Assembly (NCBI RefSeq): GCF_009735625.1
Contig: NZ_CP046244.1
Coordinates: forward strand, 62,001 to 126,000
Length of the DNA stretch: 64,000 bases
Direction of reading: 5' to 3'
Source of the DNA: Moorella glycerini
GTDB taxonomy: Bacteria; Bacillota; DSM-521; Neomoorellales; Neomoorellaceae
Part shown: one piece after another, positions 1 through 8,136 of the stretch
Numbering within the stretch: the stretch's first letter is position 1
Layout of the letters: the number at the start of each line of letters is the position of its first letter
Program-made: the position numbers and the translations under genes
The notes under the pieces: model-generated
Seen by the model: the letters and a program-made list of their open reading frames with translations, nothing else
Told to the model about the DNA's origin: nothing
Databases searched by the model: none

Positions 1-449
1 TTTACTTTTCCGTCCAGGTGGTCCAAAAACTCCTCCCGCAATTCACCCTGCTGGGCCAGGGAGAACTCGGTCAGGAAATCCAGGGCCTTGTCTGACCCCT
101 CCAGGAGGGCTGCCAGGACATCCTCCACCGGCAGCTGCCTGCTGGCGTGTTTCAGGCCCTGCCCGCTTACAGTACCCCTGCTGCCATCCAGCTTTTTATC
201 TTCCCCGCCAGCACCGCCCCCCTGGAGTTCCAGAAGCCTGGCCAGGGGCATTAAGTTTTCGTATTTTTTTACCAGGGTAACCCGTAAAACGTCCAGCCAG
301 CAGGCAGGAGGGGTAACATTCAATCCCCGCCAGGCATCCAGTACTTCGTCCAGGGAAACGCTTACTCCGGCTGCCCGCAGTAAGGAGGCAATGTCCAGCA
401 ATAACCCCGGGATATCCCGGCTGCAACAATCCAGCCCTTTATTTCTCAA
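1..449 (-). CDS. VWA/CoxE-type protein, N-terminal part (runs off window)
   Basis: Open frame entering from the left edge on the minus strand. I place the start at a TTG (447-449) overlapping the last 11 bases of the MoxR gene, because the protein then begins MRNKGLDCCSRDIPG and continues with the pattern L..LRAAGVSVSLDEVLDAW, which resembles the N-terminal region of CoxE-type proteins with a von Willebrand factor A domain. The VWA domain itself would lie beyond the window and is not seen. MoxR-VWA gene pairs are a known chaperone-like module in which the ATPase and the VWA protein act together on a client; no client is evident here. The start is weakly supported (purine-rich GGAGCAGGG just upstream). 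Confidence 0.6.
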   Translation of the reverse strand, partial: MRNKGLDCCSRDIPGLLLDIASLLRAAGVSVSLDEVLDAWRGLNVTPPACWLDVLRVTLVKKYENLMPLARLLELQGGGAGGEDKKLDGSRGTVSGQGLKHASRQLPVEDVLAALLEGSDKALDFLTEFSLAQQGELREEFLDHLDGKV

Positions 450-1314
450 CCCTGCTCCACCAGCCCCTTTTAGCCTGTACCAGGGTCAGGTCTTCATGGT
501 TTTTGATCAATACCGGTAACGTGGCCCTAATTACCTTCTCATCTATATCAGTTACTTGCAGTTCCTGCAAAACTTTAGCCCATTCCAGGGTTTCCGCTAT
601 GCTGGGCGGCTTTTTTAAGCCCCGGCTACGCAGGCTCTGGACGAAACCCACTGCCTGGGATGCTAACGGAGCTGGTATGGACGGCATTTTCAACTTCAAG
701 ATGGCTAGCTCTTCCTCACGGCTGGGGTAGTCCAGATAAAGATAAAGGCAACGGCGTCTCAAGGCATCGCTCAATTCGCGGCTGCGGTTGCTGGTAATAA
801 CGACTATAGGCCTGCTCCTGGCCTGAATGGTGCCATATTCGGGTATAGAAACCTGGTAATCGGAGAGGGCTTCAAGGAGAAAGCTCTCAAATTCCTCGTC
901 GCTTTTATCAACTTCATCAATGAGCAGGGTAACAGGCTGGCAGCTCAACATGGCCTGCAGCAGGGGGCGCGGTAATAAAAACTCCTCGCTAAAAAGATCT
1001 TTTTTGACCTCCTGCCAGGAACTCCTGCCTTGCGCCTGCAGGTAAAGGAGTTGCTTGTGGTAATTCCATTCATATAGGGCCCGGCTTTCGTCCAGTCCTT
1101 CGTAACACTGGAGGCGAATTAATTCGGTAGCAGTAGCCCGGGCAAGGGCTTTAGCCAGCTCTGTCTTGCCAACCCCTGCCGGCCCCTCTACCAGGAGGGG
1201 TTTACCTAAAACTTCGGCCAGGTAAGCCGCCGTCTTAATGGTATTACCGGCCAGATACCCGGCGCGATACAACTTTTGACCGGCATCCTCAGGGCTTTGG
1301 AAAAACAAAATCAA
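439..1314 (-). CDS. MoxR-family AAA+ ATPase
   Basis: 291 residues, a normal MoxR length. Walker A is GPAGVGKTE near residue 44, Walker B is LLIDEVDKSD near residue 133, and a sensor-1 motif VVITSNRSRELSDALRRRC follows, all in the MoxR order. MoxR ATPases form rings that remodel or activate partner proteins, usually together with a VWA protein encoded next door, as here (11-base overlap). Start TTG is preceded by GGAGGG with a very short spacing. A possible extended -10 promoter lies about 40 bases upstream. The family call is sure; the client is unknown. Confidence 0.9.
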   Translation of the reverse strand: MILFFQSPEDAGQKLYRAGYLAGNTIKTAAYLAEVLGKPLLVEGPAGVGKTELAKALARATATELIRLQCYEGLDESRALYEWNYHKQLLYLQAQGRSSWQEVKKDLFSEEFLLPRPLLQAMLSCQPVTLLIDEVDKSDEEFESFLLEALSDYQVSIPEYGTIQARSRPIVVITSNRSRELSDALRRRCLYLYLDYPSREEELAILKLKMPSIPAPLASQAVGFVQSLRSRGLKKPPSIAETLEWAKVLQELQVTDIDEKVIRATLPVLIKNHEDLTLVQAKRGWWSRVEK

Positions 1315-1353
1315 CGCCCTCCAAGAATGTAAATCATTTAAGCAAAATTATAC

Positions 1354-1362
1354 ATTATAGCA
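1354..1362 (-). promoter_or_regulatory. Extended -10 promoter for the MoxR operon (candidate)
   Basis: On the minus strand TGCTATAAT is a perfect extended -10 (TGnTATAAT), about 40 bases before the TTG of the MoxR gene. No good -35 is seen at the usual distance. The surrounding 175-base gap also serves the divergent nitroreductase, with a loose TTGCAA at 1423-1428 on the plus strand. Confidence 0.4.
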
Positions 1363-1489
1363 TTTTACCATGCCAGGCCTTCATGGGGGGAATAGCAAAC
1401 TCGCGCCGCAAATGGCCAGGGCTTGCAATACCTGGCAAGGTATGCTAGTTTTATTTCTGCTGGAAATTTAGCAATAGGAGGGCTGAACC

Positions 1490-2014
1490 TTGACTAAAGA
1501 CGTAATTGCTGCCATTAAAGAACGGCGGAGCATCCGCCGTTTCAAGCCCGACCCCATTCCCGAAGCTACCATCGGCCGCCTGCTGGAAGCAGCCTGCGCC
1601 GCGCCTTCGGCCGGTAACGTGGAGCCGTGGTTTTTCTATTGCATCTATAAGGACGATCTAAAAGAAGCCCTGGCCCGGGCAGCCCTGGGCCAGAAATTCG
1701 TTACCCGGGCGCCGGTCGTCATTGTGGTATGCGCCGACCCGGAAAGGGCTGCCACCGCTTACTGTGAACGGGGCCGCAATCTTTATTGCCTGCAAGACAC
1801 GGCTGCTGCCGTCACTAACCTCCTGCTGGCCGCCACCGGCTACGGCCTGGGGACCTGCTGGGTAGGGGCTTTCAGTGAAGCTGAGGTAAGCCGCGTTCTT
1901 TCTTTACCACCCAACCTGCGGCCGGTAGCCATCATACCGGTGGGTTATCCCGACCAGACGCCGGCACCGCGGCCGCGCCGTTCCCTGGAAGAGGTGGTAA
2001 GGGTTATACGTTAA
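1490..2014 (+). CDS. Nitroreductase-family FMN oxidoreductase
   Basis: 174 residues, typical of short nitroreductases. The N-terminal signature ERRSIRRFKPDPIP and the motif AAPSAGNVEPW bind FMN phosphate in this family, and GLGTCWVGAF near residue 122 is the usual C-terminal flavin contact. The enzyme probably uses NAD(P)H to reduce quinone-like or nitro compounds, or acts in flavin metabolism; the substrate cannot be read from sequence. TTG start with AGGAGGG seven bases upstream. Stands alone on the plus strand, divergent from the MoxR operon and convergent with the Mrp gene. A shared hairpin follows. Confidence 0.9.
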   Translation: MTKDVIAAIKERRSIRRFKPDPIPEATIGRLLEAACAAPSAGNVEPWFFYCIYKDDLKEALARAALGQKFVTRAPVVIVVCADPERAATAYCERGRNLYCLQDTAAAVTNLLLAATGYGLGTCWVGAFSEAEVSRVLSLPPNLRPVAIIPVGYPDQTPAPRPRRSLEEVVRVIR

Positions 2015-2026
2015 ATAAAAGTCAAA

Positions 2027-2054
2027 CTGGCCCCGGGATTCTTCCCAGGGCCAG
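2027..2054. terminator. Bidirectional intrinsic terminator
   Basis: Inverted repeat CTGGCCCCGGG / CCCAGGGCCAG with one mismatch and a 6-base loop between convergent genes. The minus-strand copy is followed by a T-rich stretch, so it fits best as the end of the Mrp transcript; on the plus strand it may also stop the nitroreductase transcript. Confidence 0.55.
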
Positions 2055-2136
2055 AAAAGCCATTAGATGTTCTTCAGGGACCTTGTAAAGGACGGCCCTG
2101 GCTTTAAAACCATTTACCGTGGCAGGAAAGTCAATC

Positions 2137-2970
2137 CTACCCGGCTATCTTCCTGACAAACTCCCTGGCCCGTTCCAGCAAGGGCCCGCAGTAATCTTCT
2201 ACCTGGCCGTGGTCGCACAGGGCCGTCAGGTCCGGATCCAGGGGCAGGGTGCCCAGCAGGGGGATACCGGCTTCTGCTGCCGCTGCTCCGGCGCGGCTGG
2301 GACCAAAGAGATAAATTTCCTTGCCGCAGTCCGGGCAGAGAGCATAGCTCATATTTTCAACCAGGCCCAGGATCTTAACGTTCATCATGGCCGCCATCTT
2401 TACAGCTTTGCGGACCACCATCTGGGCCAGTTCCTGGGGTGAACTGACAATGACCAGGCCGTCCAGGGGTAAAGACTGGAGCACCGTCAGGGGGGCGTCC
2501 CCGGTCCCCGGCGGCAGGTCTACCAGCAGGTAATCCAGGTCGCCCCAGATCACATCGGTCCAGAATTGCTTGACGGCCCCGCCGATCAGGGGACCGCGCC
2601 AGATGACCGGGTCATCTTCATGGGGCAGCAAAAGGTTAAGGGACATGATCCGGGTACCTCCGGGACTTTGGGGCGGGATCATGCCGTGACCGGTGCCCTC
2701 CGGCGGCCGGCGGACGCCGAACATCCTGGGAATGCTGGGACCGGTAATGTCGGCATCCAGGATGCCCGCCTGGTAACCGGCCTGTTGCAGGGCCACCGCC
2801 AGCAAAGCCGTTACCGAAGACTTGCCGACGCCGCCCTTGCCGCTCATGATGCCGATAACGTGCTTGATGTTGCTCAGCTCATGGGGCGGGATGCGGCCCG
2901 GCTTTTTGGCCTCGCAGGTGGTAGAGTTGCAGGTTGCCGGGTTGCAGGTTTCGCAAGCTTCTGTAGCCAA
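2137..2970 (-). CDS. mrp: Mrp/NBP35-family iron-sulfur carrier ATPase
   Basis: 277 residues. Deviant Walker A GKGGVGKSS near residue 44, the ILDADITGPSIPRMFG switch region and a CxxC (CPDCGK) near residue 216 define the Mrp/Nbp35 group, which binds an iron-sulfur cluster at the dimer interface and hands it to apoproteins. The N-terminus is a cysteine-rich tail (six Cys in the first 20 or so residues, CETC.PATC..TTCEAKK), a feature of anaerobe versions that may bind an extra cluster. This gene plausibly serves the many Fe-S proteins encoded nearby (inference). TTG start, GAGGTG seven bases upstream. Confidence 0.93.
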   Translation of the reverse strand: MATEACETCNPATCNSTTCEAKKPGRIPPHELSNIKHVIGIMSGKGGVGKSSVTALLAVALQQAGYQAGILDADITGPSIPRMFGVRRPPEGTGHGMIPPQSPGGTRIMSLNLLLPHEDDPVIWRGPLIGGAVKQFWTDVIWGDLDYLLVDLPPGTGDAPLTVLQSLPLDGLVIVSSPQELAQMVVRKAVKMAAMMNVKILGLVENMSYALCPDCGKEIYLFGPSRAGAAAAEAGIPLLGTLPLDPDLTALCDHGQVEDYCGPLLERAREFVRKIAG

Positions 2971-3100
2971 TGTTTTTCACCTCGTAATAATTATACCCTT
3001 TTGCGGTCATATGTCAATTAAGAAATAACTGCTATTTTACATCCAGTTGCAAAATGCTAAAATGGAGATAAAAAGCCTGTCCCCTCTTGAGGTGTCATTG

Positions 3101-4426
3101 ATGGACTTATTCGAACAAGCCAGCGAGGAAAGCCGGGAGGCACGGGCGCCCCTGGCGGTAAGGATGCGGCCGCGTACTCTAGATGAATTTGTCGGCCAGG
3201 AAAAGATCGTCGGGCCCGGTACCCTGCTGCGCCGGGCTATTGAGAATGACAGCCTGACCTCCATTATCCTCTGGGGGCCGCCGGGGAGCGGCAAAACGAC
3301 CCTGGCCCGGATTATCGCCCGCATGACCAGGGCCCACTTTGAGTCTTTAAATGCCGTTTTGGACGGCGTTAACGATATTCGCCGGGTAATTGCCGCCGCC
3401 CGGGAGCGGGAAAAATACTACCAGCAAAAGACGGTCATCTTTGTGGACGAGATTCACCGCTGGGCCAGGAACATCCAGGACGCCCTCCTCCCCTGCGTTG
3501 AGGAAGGGTTACTCACCCTCATCGGTGCCACGGTGGAAAACCCCATGTTCACTGTCAATGCCGCCATCCGTTCCCGTTCCAGGATCTTCCGCCTGGAGGC
3601 CCTTACCAGTGAAGCCATCCTGGCCCTCCTCCGCCGGGCCCTGGCGGATCCCGAGCGGGGCCTGGGTAAATTTAGCGTCGAAGTCCAGCCGGAGGCCCTG
3701 GAGCACCTGGCCCGGGTGGCCAACGGTGATGCCCGGGTAGCTTTAAACGCCCTGGAGTTTGCCGTCCTCACCACCCCACCGGACGAAAAGGGCCGGCGTA
3801 TCCTCACCCTGCAAGTCGCCGAAGAGGCCATCCAGCAGCGGGCCGTCCTTTACGACCGGGACGGCGACCAGCATTACGACTGTGTTTCGGCCTGGATTAA
3901 AAGCATGCGCGGTTCCGATCCCGACGCCGCCCTCTACTGGCTGGCCCGGATGATCTACGCCGGGGAAGATCCGGCCTTCCTGGCCCGGCGCCTCTTAATC
4001 CATGCCGCCGAAGATGTGGGCCTGGCTGATCCCCAGGCCCTGATGGTGGCCAGCGCCGCCGCCCAGGCTGTGGAACGGGTGGGCCTGCCGGAGGGCCGCA
4101 TTATCCTGGCCGAAGCTACCCTCTATATTGCCCTGGCCCCCAAGAGCAACTCGGTCATCAAGGCCATCGACGCCGCCCTGGCGGCAGTGGAAAAAGAAAC
4201 CGCCGGCCCGGTACCAATCCACCTGCGGGATGCCAACTACCGGGGCGCGGCCGCCTTCGGCCACGGGAAGGGCTATAAATACCCCCACGACTACCCCGGC
4301 GGCTGGGTGGAACAGCAATACCTGCCGGACAACCTCCAGGGGAAAGTTTTTTACCACCCCAGCGACTACGGCCGGGAAGGGCAAATGAAAACCGCCTGGC
4401 AACAGCGCACCGGGCGGCGGAAATAA
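3101..4426 (+). CDS. rarA: Replication-associated recombination protein A (RarA/MgsA)
   Basis: 441 residues from the ATG at 3101, chosen because GAGGTG lies six bases upstream and family members begin MDLFE...PLA.RMRP..LDEFVGQ; an in-frame TTG at 3047 would add 18 atypical residues. Walker A GPPGSGKTT, Walker B VIFVDEIHRW, and the C-terminal MgsA domain with YKYPHDYPGGWV are present. Most homologues read DEIHRFNK; here the motif is DEIHRWAR. RarA is a tetrameric clamp-loader-like ATPase acting at stalled replication forks. Its position near tcdA, 6S RNA and aspS matches the arrangement in Bacillus, though here it is on the opposite strand. Confidence 0.95.
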   Translation: MDLFEQASEESREARAPLAVRMRPRTLDEFVGQEKIVGPGTLLRRAIENDSLTSIILWGPPGSGKTTLARIIARMTRAHFESLNAVLDGVNDIRRVIAAAREREKYYQQKTVIFVDEIHRWARNIQDALLPCVEEGLLTLIGATVENPMFTVNAAIRSRSRIFRLEALTSEAILALLRRALADPERGLGKFSVEVQPEALEHLARVANGDARVALNALEFAVLTTPPDEKGRRILTLQVAEEAIQQRAVLYDRDGDQHYDCVSAWIKSMRGSDPDAALYWLARMIYAGEDPAFLARRLLIHAAEDVGLADPQALMVASAAAQAVERVGLPEGRIILAEATLYIALAPKSNSVIKAIDAALAAVEKETAGPVPIHLRDANYRGAAAFGHGKGYKYPHDYPGGWVEQQYLPDNLQGKVFYHPSDYGREGQMKTAWQQRTGRRK

Positions 4427-4435
4427 TGGGCTAGT

Positions 4436-4765
4436 TTATAAATTCTTCTCCAGCACCTGGACCAGTTTGTCTTTCGTCTGGTACCCTACCAGCCGGGAGA
4501 CAACTGCGCCGTTTTTAAACAGTAAAAGGGTGGGAATACTCATAATGCCGTAATCAGACGCTATCGAGGGATACTCGTCCACGTTGAGCTTGGCCACCTT
4601 GATTTTACCTTCGTATTCCCCGGCCAGTTGCTCCACAAGGGGAGCAATCATCCGGCAGGGGCCACACCAGGCGGCCCAGAAGTCAACCAGGACCGGGAGC
4701 TTCGCGGAGAGCACTTCTTCTTTAAAATTGGCATCCGTGAGGGTAACGATATTGTGCGCTGCCAA
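4436..4765 (-). CDS. trxA: Thioredoxin
   Basis: 109 residues, standard thioredoxin length, with the active site WCGPC at about residues 32-36, the cis-proline loop SIPTL, and the buried Asp of VDFWA. It reduces protein disulfides in the cytoplasm. TTG start with GAGAGGA upstream. It ends nine bases from the convergent rarA gene, and lies 29 bases downstream of the CsoR-type repressor gene, so the two are probably co-transcribed; redox control by a thiol-based metal or sulfur sensor is possible. Confidence 0.95.
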   Translation of the reverse strand: MAAHNIVTLTDANFKEEVLSAKLPVLVDFWAAWCGPCRMIAPLVEQLAGEYEGKIKVAKLNVDEYPSIASDYGIMSIPTLLLFKNGAVVSRLVGYQTKDKLVQVLEKNL

Positions 4766-4794
4766 ACCTATCCTCTCCCTTCGCTTTTTTCCCT

Positions 4795-5088
4795 TTAGCT
4801 GGTGAAGCGGTTTAAAACATCAATAAGCTCATCAATTATTTCTCCATCTTCCTGATTGACTATGGCCGTCCGGACACAGCCACGGACATGGGCTTCAAAA
4901 ATCATGGTGCCGACCTTTTTCAAGGCTGCCCGCGCGGCGGCAATTTGAATGAGAATATCGACACAATACTTGTCCTCTTCAATCATGCGGTGGATACCCT
5001 TGACCTGACCCTCGATCTTCCGCAAGCGGAGCAGTAAATCATCCCGCTGGGGTGCATAGGAACTCTCCTCGCCAGGCCTCCTGCTCAC
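4795..5088 (-). CDS. CsoR/FrmR-family metal-sensitive repressor
   Basis: 97 residues of the all-helical DUF156 fold. The three copper ligands of CsoR are present in the right order: Cys in DKYCVDIL, then His and Cys in FEAHVRGC, so a Cu(I)-sensing CsoR is more likely than a persulfide sensor CstR (which lacks the His) or a formaldehyde sensor FrmR. No copper exporter lies beside it; the downstream gene is thioredoxin. GTG start with a full AAGGAGG nine bases upstream. Confidence 0.85.
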   Translation of the reverse strand: MSRRPGEESSYAPQRDDLLLRLRKIEGQVKGIHRMIEEDKYCVDILIQIAAARAALKKVGTMIFEAHVRGCVRTAIVNQEDGEIIDELIDVLNRFTS

Positions 5089-5153
5089 TTCCCTAAACCT
5101 CCTTCCCCGGGGATACCCTCATCCAGTATACCGCATTATTATAATAACGGCAA

Positions 5154-5876
5154 CTAAAAATCGGCCCGGTTCAGGATGTTCCTTACCACCAGACTGGCCA
5201 GGAGCAGGCCGGCCACGGCCGGGACAAAAACCATACTGCCGGGGGGCTGTCTCTCGCCTGGCGCCAGGTTCGGGTTGGGCCGGGTCGCCAGGGGCGGTTC
5301 TTCTGAGTAGACCACTGTCAGGCCCGTAGTGATGCCCCGGGCTTTTAGACCCCGCCGGACGGCCCGGGCCAGGGGGCACCCCCGGGTAGCGCTGATGTCG
5401 GCCACCCGTAAACGGGTGGGATCCAGGCGATTGCCGGCTCCCATACTGCTGACCACAGGTACCCCTGCCTGCAGTGCCGTAGCCAGGAGGTCTATCTTCG
5501 CTCCCACACTGTCAATGGCATCCACCAGGTAATCCAGGTCGCGCCGGACAAATTGCGGGCCTTTTCCCGGGCTGTAGGCTTCCTGCCGGGTAACTATGAC
5601 TGCCTCCGGGTTGATCTCCCGGCAGCGCCGGGCCAGGACTTCTACCTTGGGCTGGCCCAGGGTTGAATGTAGAGCCGGTACCTGGCGGTTGATGTTGCTG
5701 GGTCGAACTACATCCGCGTCCACCAGTTCCAGGTAGCCTATACCCGCGCGGGCCAGGGCCTCCACAGCAAAGGAGCCGACTCCGCCGGTACCAATTACCG
5801 CTACCCTGGCTGCCGCCAGGCGGGCCCGCCCTGCAGGACCAATGAGCATTTCCGTGCGGGACCAGCTACTCTCCAC
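5154..5876 (-). CDS. tcdA: tRNA threonylcarbamoyladenosine dehydratase (TcdA, ThiF family)
   Basis: 240 residues from a GTG at 5876, preceded by GGTGGG four bases upstream; homologues start just before the F/WSRTEMLIG motif, and longer frames would run back into the 6S RNA. Nucleotide-binding GTGGVGS near residue 29, the DADVVRPSNINRQ stretch and a PLAR.VRR motif identify the E1-like enzyme that cyclises t6A37 in tRNAs with ATP. The aspS - 6S RNA - tcdA order is the same as aspS-bsrA-yrvM in Bacillus subtilis. The start codon lies only about 14 bases past the 6S RNA terminator tract. Confidence 0.9.
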   Translation of the reverse strand: MESSWSRTEMLIGPAGRARLAAARVAVIGTGGVGSFAVEALARAGIGYLELVDADVVRPSNINRQVPALHSTLGQPKVEVLARRCREINPEAVIVTRQEAYSPGKGPQFVRRDLDYLVDAIDSVGAKIDLLATALQAGVPVVSSMGAGNRLDPTRLRVADISATRGCPLARAVRRGLKARGITTGLTVVYSEEPPLATRPNPNLAPGERQPPGSMVFVPAVAGLLLASLVVRNILNRADF

Positions 5877-5889
5877 CTTGCCCACCAAA

Positions 5890-6073
5890 AAATAAAACCC
5901 CACAAATGCCGTGCTCACCGTGTGTTTAATGAACCCGCTCTCCGCAGGTGGGTGCCTCCCTGGACGCTTTTTGCTTCCCCTCCAAGGGGGCCTGCAAGCC
6001 ACGCCCAGAGGTTGGGCTCCCTTTGTATAGGTGTTGGCTCAAAACTCCACGGTGCAACACGAACATCGCAGGG
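5890..6073 (-). ncRNA. ssrS: 6S RNA (SsrS)
   Basis: Non-coding stretch of about 184 bases between aspS and tcdA, the known location of 6S-1 RNA in Bacillus. On the minus strand the 5' end CCTGCGATGTTCGTG..CACCG pairs with the 3' end CGGTG.GCACGGCATTTGTGGGG, giving the long closing stem, with a largely open middle and a second irregular arm, the 6S layout. A run TTTTATTTTTT follows at 5890-5897, a terminator tract. 6S RNA mimics an open promoter and holds sigma-A RNA polymerase. Ends are approximate; a covariance-model search would settle it. Confidence 0.8.
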
Positions 6074-6137
6074 TAAAATTCTTTACTCCTCCTGTTGCAA
6101 GGATGATGTTAACACAAACTTAAAGGATTTGCAAGTA

Positions 6138-7949
6138 CTATGCTTTGCCAGCACTGCTTAGTTTACCCGCCGGACGGGCGGTAGTCTTCAGGTGCAGCTC
6201 CAGGAGCTGCTCCGGTACGACTGTTGATGGAGCCGCCGTCATCAGGCAGGTCCCGCTCTGGGTCTTGGGGAAAGCGATGCAGTCGCGGATGGTATCCCGC
6301 CGGGCCATGAGCATAATCATCCGGTCCAGGCCAAAGGCAATGCCGCCGTGGGGCGGGGTGCCGTATTCAAAGGCCTCCAGCAGGAAGCCAAATTTCTCCC
6401 GGGCCTCCTCCGGGGAAAAGCCTAAAAGGCTAAACATTTTTTCCTGGATATCGCGGCGGTGAATGCGGATGCTGCCCCCGCCCAGCTCGACGCCGTTTAA
6501 AACCAGGTCGTAAGCCAGGGCGCGCACTTTTAAAGGTGCGGTATCCAGCAGGGGCCAGTCCTCTTCCCTGGGCATGGTAAAGGGGTGGTGCACGGCCACA
6601 TAACGCTTTTCTTCCGGGCTGTATTCCAGTAAGGGGAAATCCGTTACCCAGGTAAAGGCCAGTTGCTCCGGCTCATAGAGGTGCAACCGCCGGCCTAGTT
6701 CCAGGCGTAAGGAGCCCAGGGCGGTAGCCGCCACCGTCTCGCTATCGGCAACAAACAGGAGGAGGTCCCCTTCCCGGCCTCCCATTCTGGCCACCAGTTC
6801 CTGGAGTTCCTCGCTGGTAAAGAACTTGGCAATGGGAGAACGGATACCCTCGGCCGTAATGGCCATCCAGGCCAGCCCTTTGGCACCAAAGACGGCCGCA
6901 GCTCGCGTCAATTCATCCAGTTCCCGGCGGGAGAAACTGGCGCCACCGGGAACGCACAGGCCCCGTACCACCCCGCCCCGGGCGGCCGCGTCGGCAAAAA
7001 CTTTAAAGCCGCACCCTCTAACCAGGTCGGATACATCGATAATCTCCAGGCCGAAGCGGACATCAGGTTTATCGGACCCAAAGCGGGCCAGGGCCTCTTG
7101 ATAGGTCAGCCGCGGCAGGGGAAGGGTAAGTTCAATCCCCAGGGTTTCCCGGAAAACATGGGCCATTAATTCTTCCACCAGGTTTAAAATATCTTCCCGC
7201 TGGATAAAGGACATCTCCATATCCAGCTGGGTAAACTCCGGCTGGCGGTCGGCCCTTAAGTCTTCGTCCCGGAAACAGCGGACGATCTGGAAATAACGCT
7301 CTATACCGGCCACCATGAGAATCTGTTTAAAGAGCTGGGGTGACTGGGGCAGAGCAAAAAATTCCCCCGGCCGCAGCCGGCTGGGCACCAGGAAATCCCG
7401 CGCCCCTTCCGGGGTGCTGCGGGTCAGCATGGGTGTTTCAATTTCCCAGAAGCCCCGGCTGTCCAGGAAAGCGCGGATGGCCCTGGTCGTCCGGTAACGC
7501 AGGTACATTATGCCCTGCATTTCCGGGCGGCGCAGGTCCAGGTAGCGGTAACGCAGGCGTAAGGCTTCGTCGACCTCAATGTTATCCTCAATGTAAAAGG
7601 GCGGCGTTTTGGCCCGGTTAAGGATGCGCAGTTCCCGCGCCTCGACTTCAATGGTGCCGGTAGCCAGTTTGGGATTGGCTGTGCCTTCCGGCCGCGGCCG
7701 CACCCTGCCGGTCACCGCCACCACATATTCATTGCGTACCTCTTCGGCTTTCTTAAAGGCCGGTCCTGCCTCCGGGTCGCAGACAACCTGTACCAGGCCG
7801 GAACGGTCGCGCAAGTCGATAAAGATGAGGCCGCCGTGGTCGCGGCGGCGGTGCACCCAGCCCATGAGGGTTACTTCTTTACCTGTATCTCCTGCCCTGA
7901 GCTCCCCGCAGCCATGGCTGCGGTGCAGCCCGGCCATAGACTCGATCAC
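6138..7949 (-). CDS. aspS: Aspartyl-tRNA synthetase
   Basis: 603 residues, bacterial AspRS length with the GAD insertion domain. N-terminal OB fold (GWVHRRRDHGGLIFIDLRD), class II motif 2 (FRDEDLRADRQPEFTQLD) and motif 3 (GIAFGLDRMIMLM) are all intact. It charges tRNA-Asp; whether it also charges tRNA-Asn cannot be told from sequence. GTG start with GGAGGAG about 12 bases upstream; an ATG four codons in is an alternative. Normally co-transcribed with hisS, but an IS110 element now sits between them, so aspS may depend on a promoter in 7950-8136. Confidence 0.97.
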   Translation of the reverse strand: MIESMAGLHRSHGCGELRAGDTGKEVTLMGWVHRRRDHGGLIFIDLRDRSGLVQVVCDPEAGPAFKKAEEVRNEYVVAVTGRVRPRPEGTANPKLATGTIEVEARELRILNRAKTPPFYIEDNIEVDEALRLRYRYLDLRRPEMQGIMYLRYRTTRAIRAFLDSRGFWEIETPMLTRSTPEGARDFLVPSRLRPGEFFALPQSPQLFKQILMVAGIERYFQIVRCFRDEDLRADRQPEFTQLDMEMSFIQREDILNLVEELMAHVFRETLGIELTLPLPRLTYQEALARFGSDKPDVRFGLEIIDVSDLVRGCGFKVFADAAARGGVVRGLCVPGGASFSRRELDELTRAAAVFGAKGLAWMAITAEGIRSPIAKFFTSEELQELVARMGGREGDLLLFVADSETVAATALGSLRLELGRRLHLYEPEQLAFTWVTDFPLLEYSPEEKRYVAVHHPFTMPREEDWPLLDTAPLKVRALAYDLVLNGVELGGGSIRIHRRDIQEKMFSLLGFSPEEAREKFGFLLEAFEYGTPPHGGIAFGLDRMIMLMARRDTIRDCIAFPKTQSGTCLMTAAPSTVVPEQLLELHLKTTARPAGKLSSAGKA

Positions 7950-8136
7950 TAATATCCACGCTCCTCCGAAATCACTAAGGCTTACAGTTCAGCCCATATT
8001 TCACTTTAGTGGAAATAATTAGTGTGCGTTATTGCTGTATAAACTTTACTCTGGCGGTATAGCTATACTAAAATGTGTCTTTTTACCATTGCATGCTTGC
8101 ACCTAGCATTTATCTTTCCTTTGGCTTTTTTTAAAA

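Noticed and set aside
88-519. 143-codon frame on the plus strand at the left edge
   Set aside because: It lies opposite the VWA/CoxE and MoxR coding sequence and has a Ser/Pro-rich composition with no family likeness.
1340-1385. Sigma-54-like CTGGCATGGTAAAATGCT before the MoxR gene
   Set aside because: GG and GC are 11 rather than 10 bases apart, which normally abolishes sigma-54 recognition; the extended -10 explains the region better.
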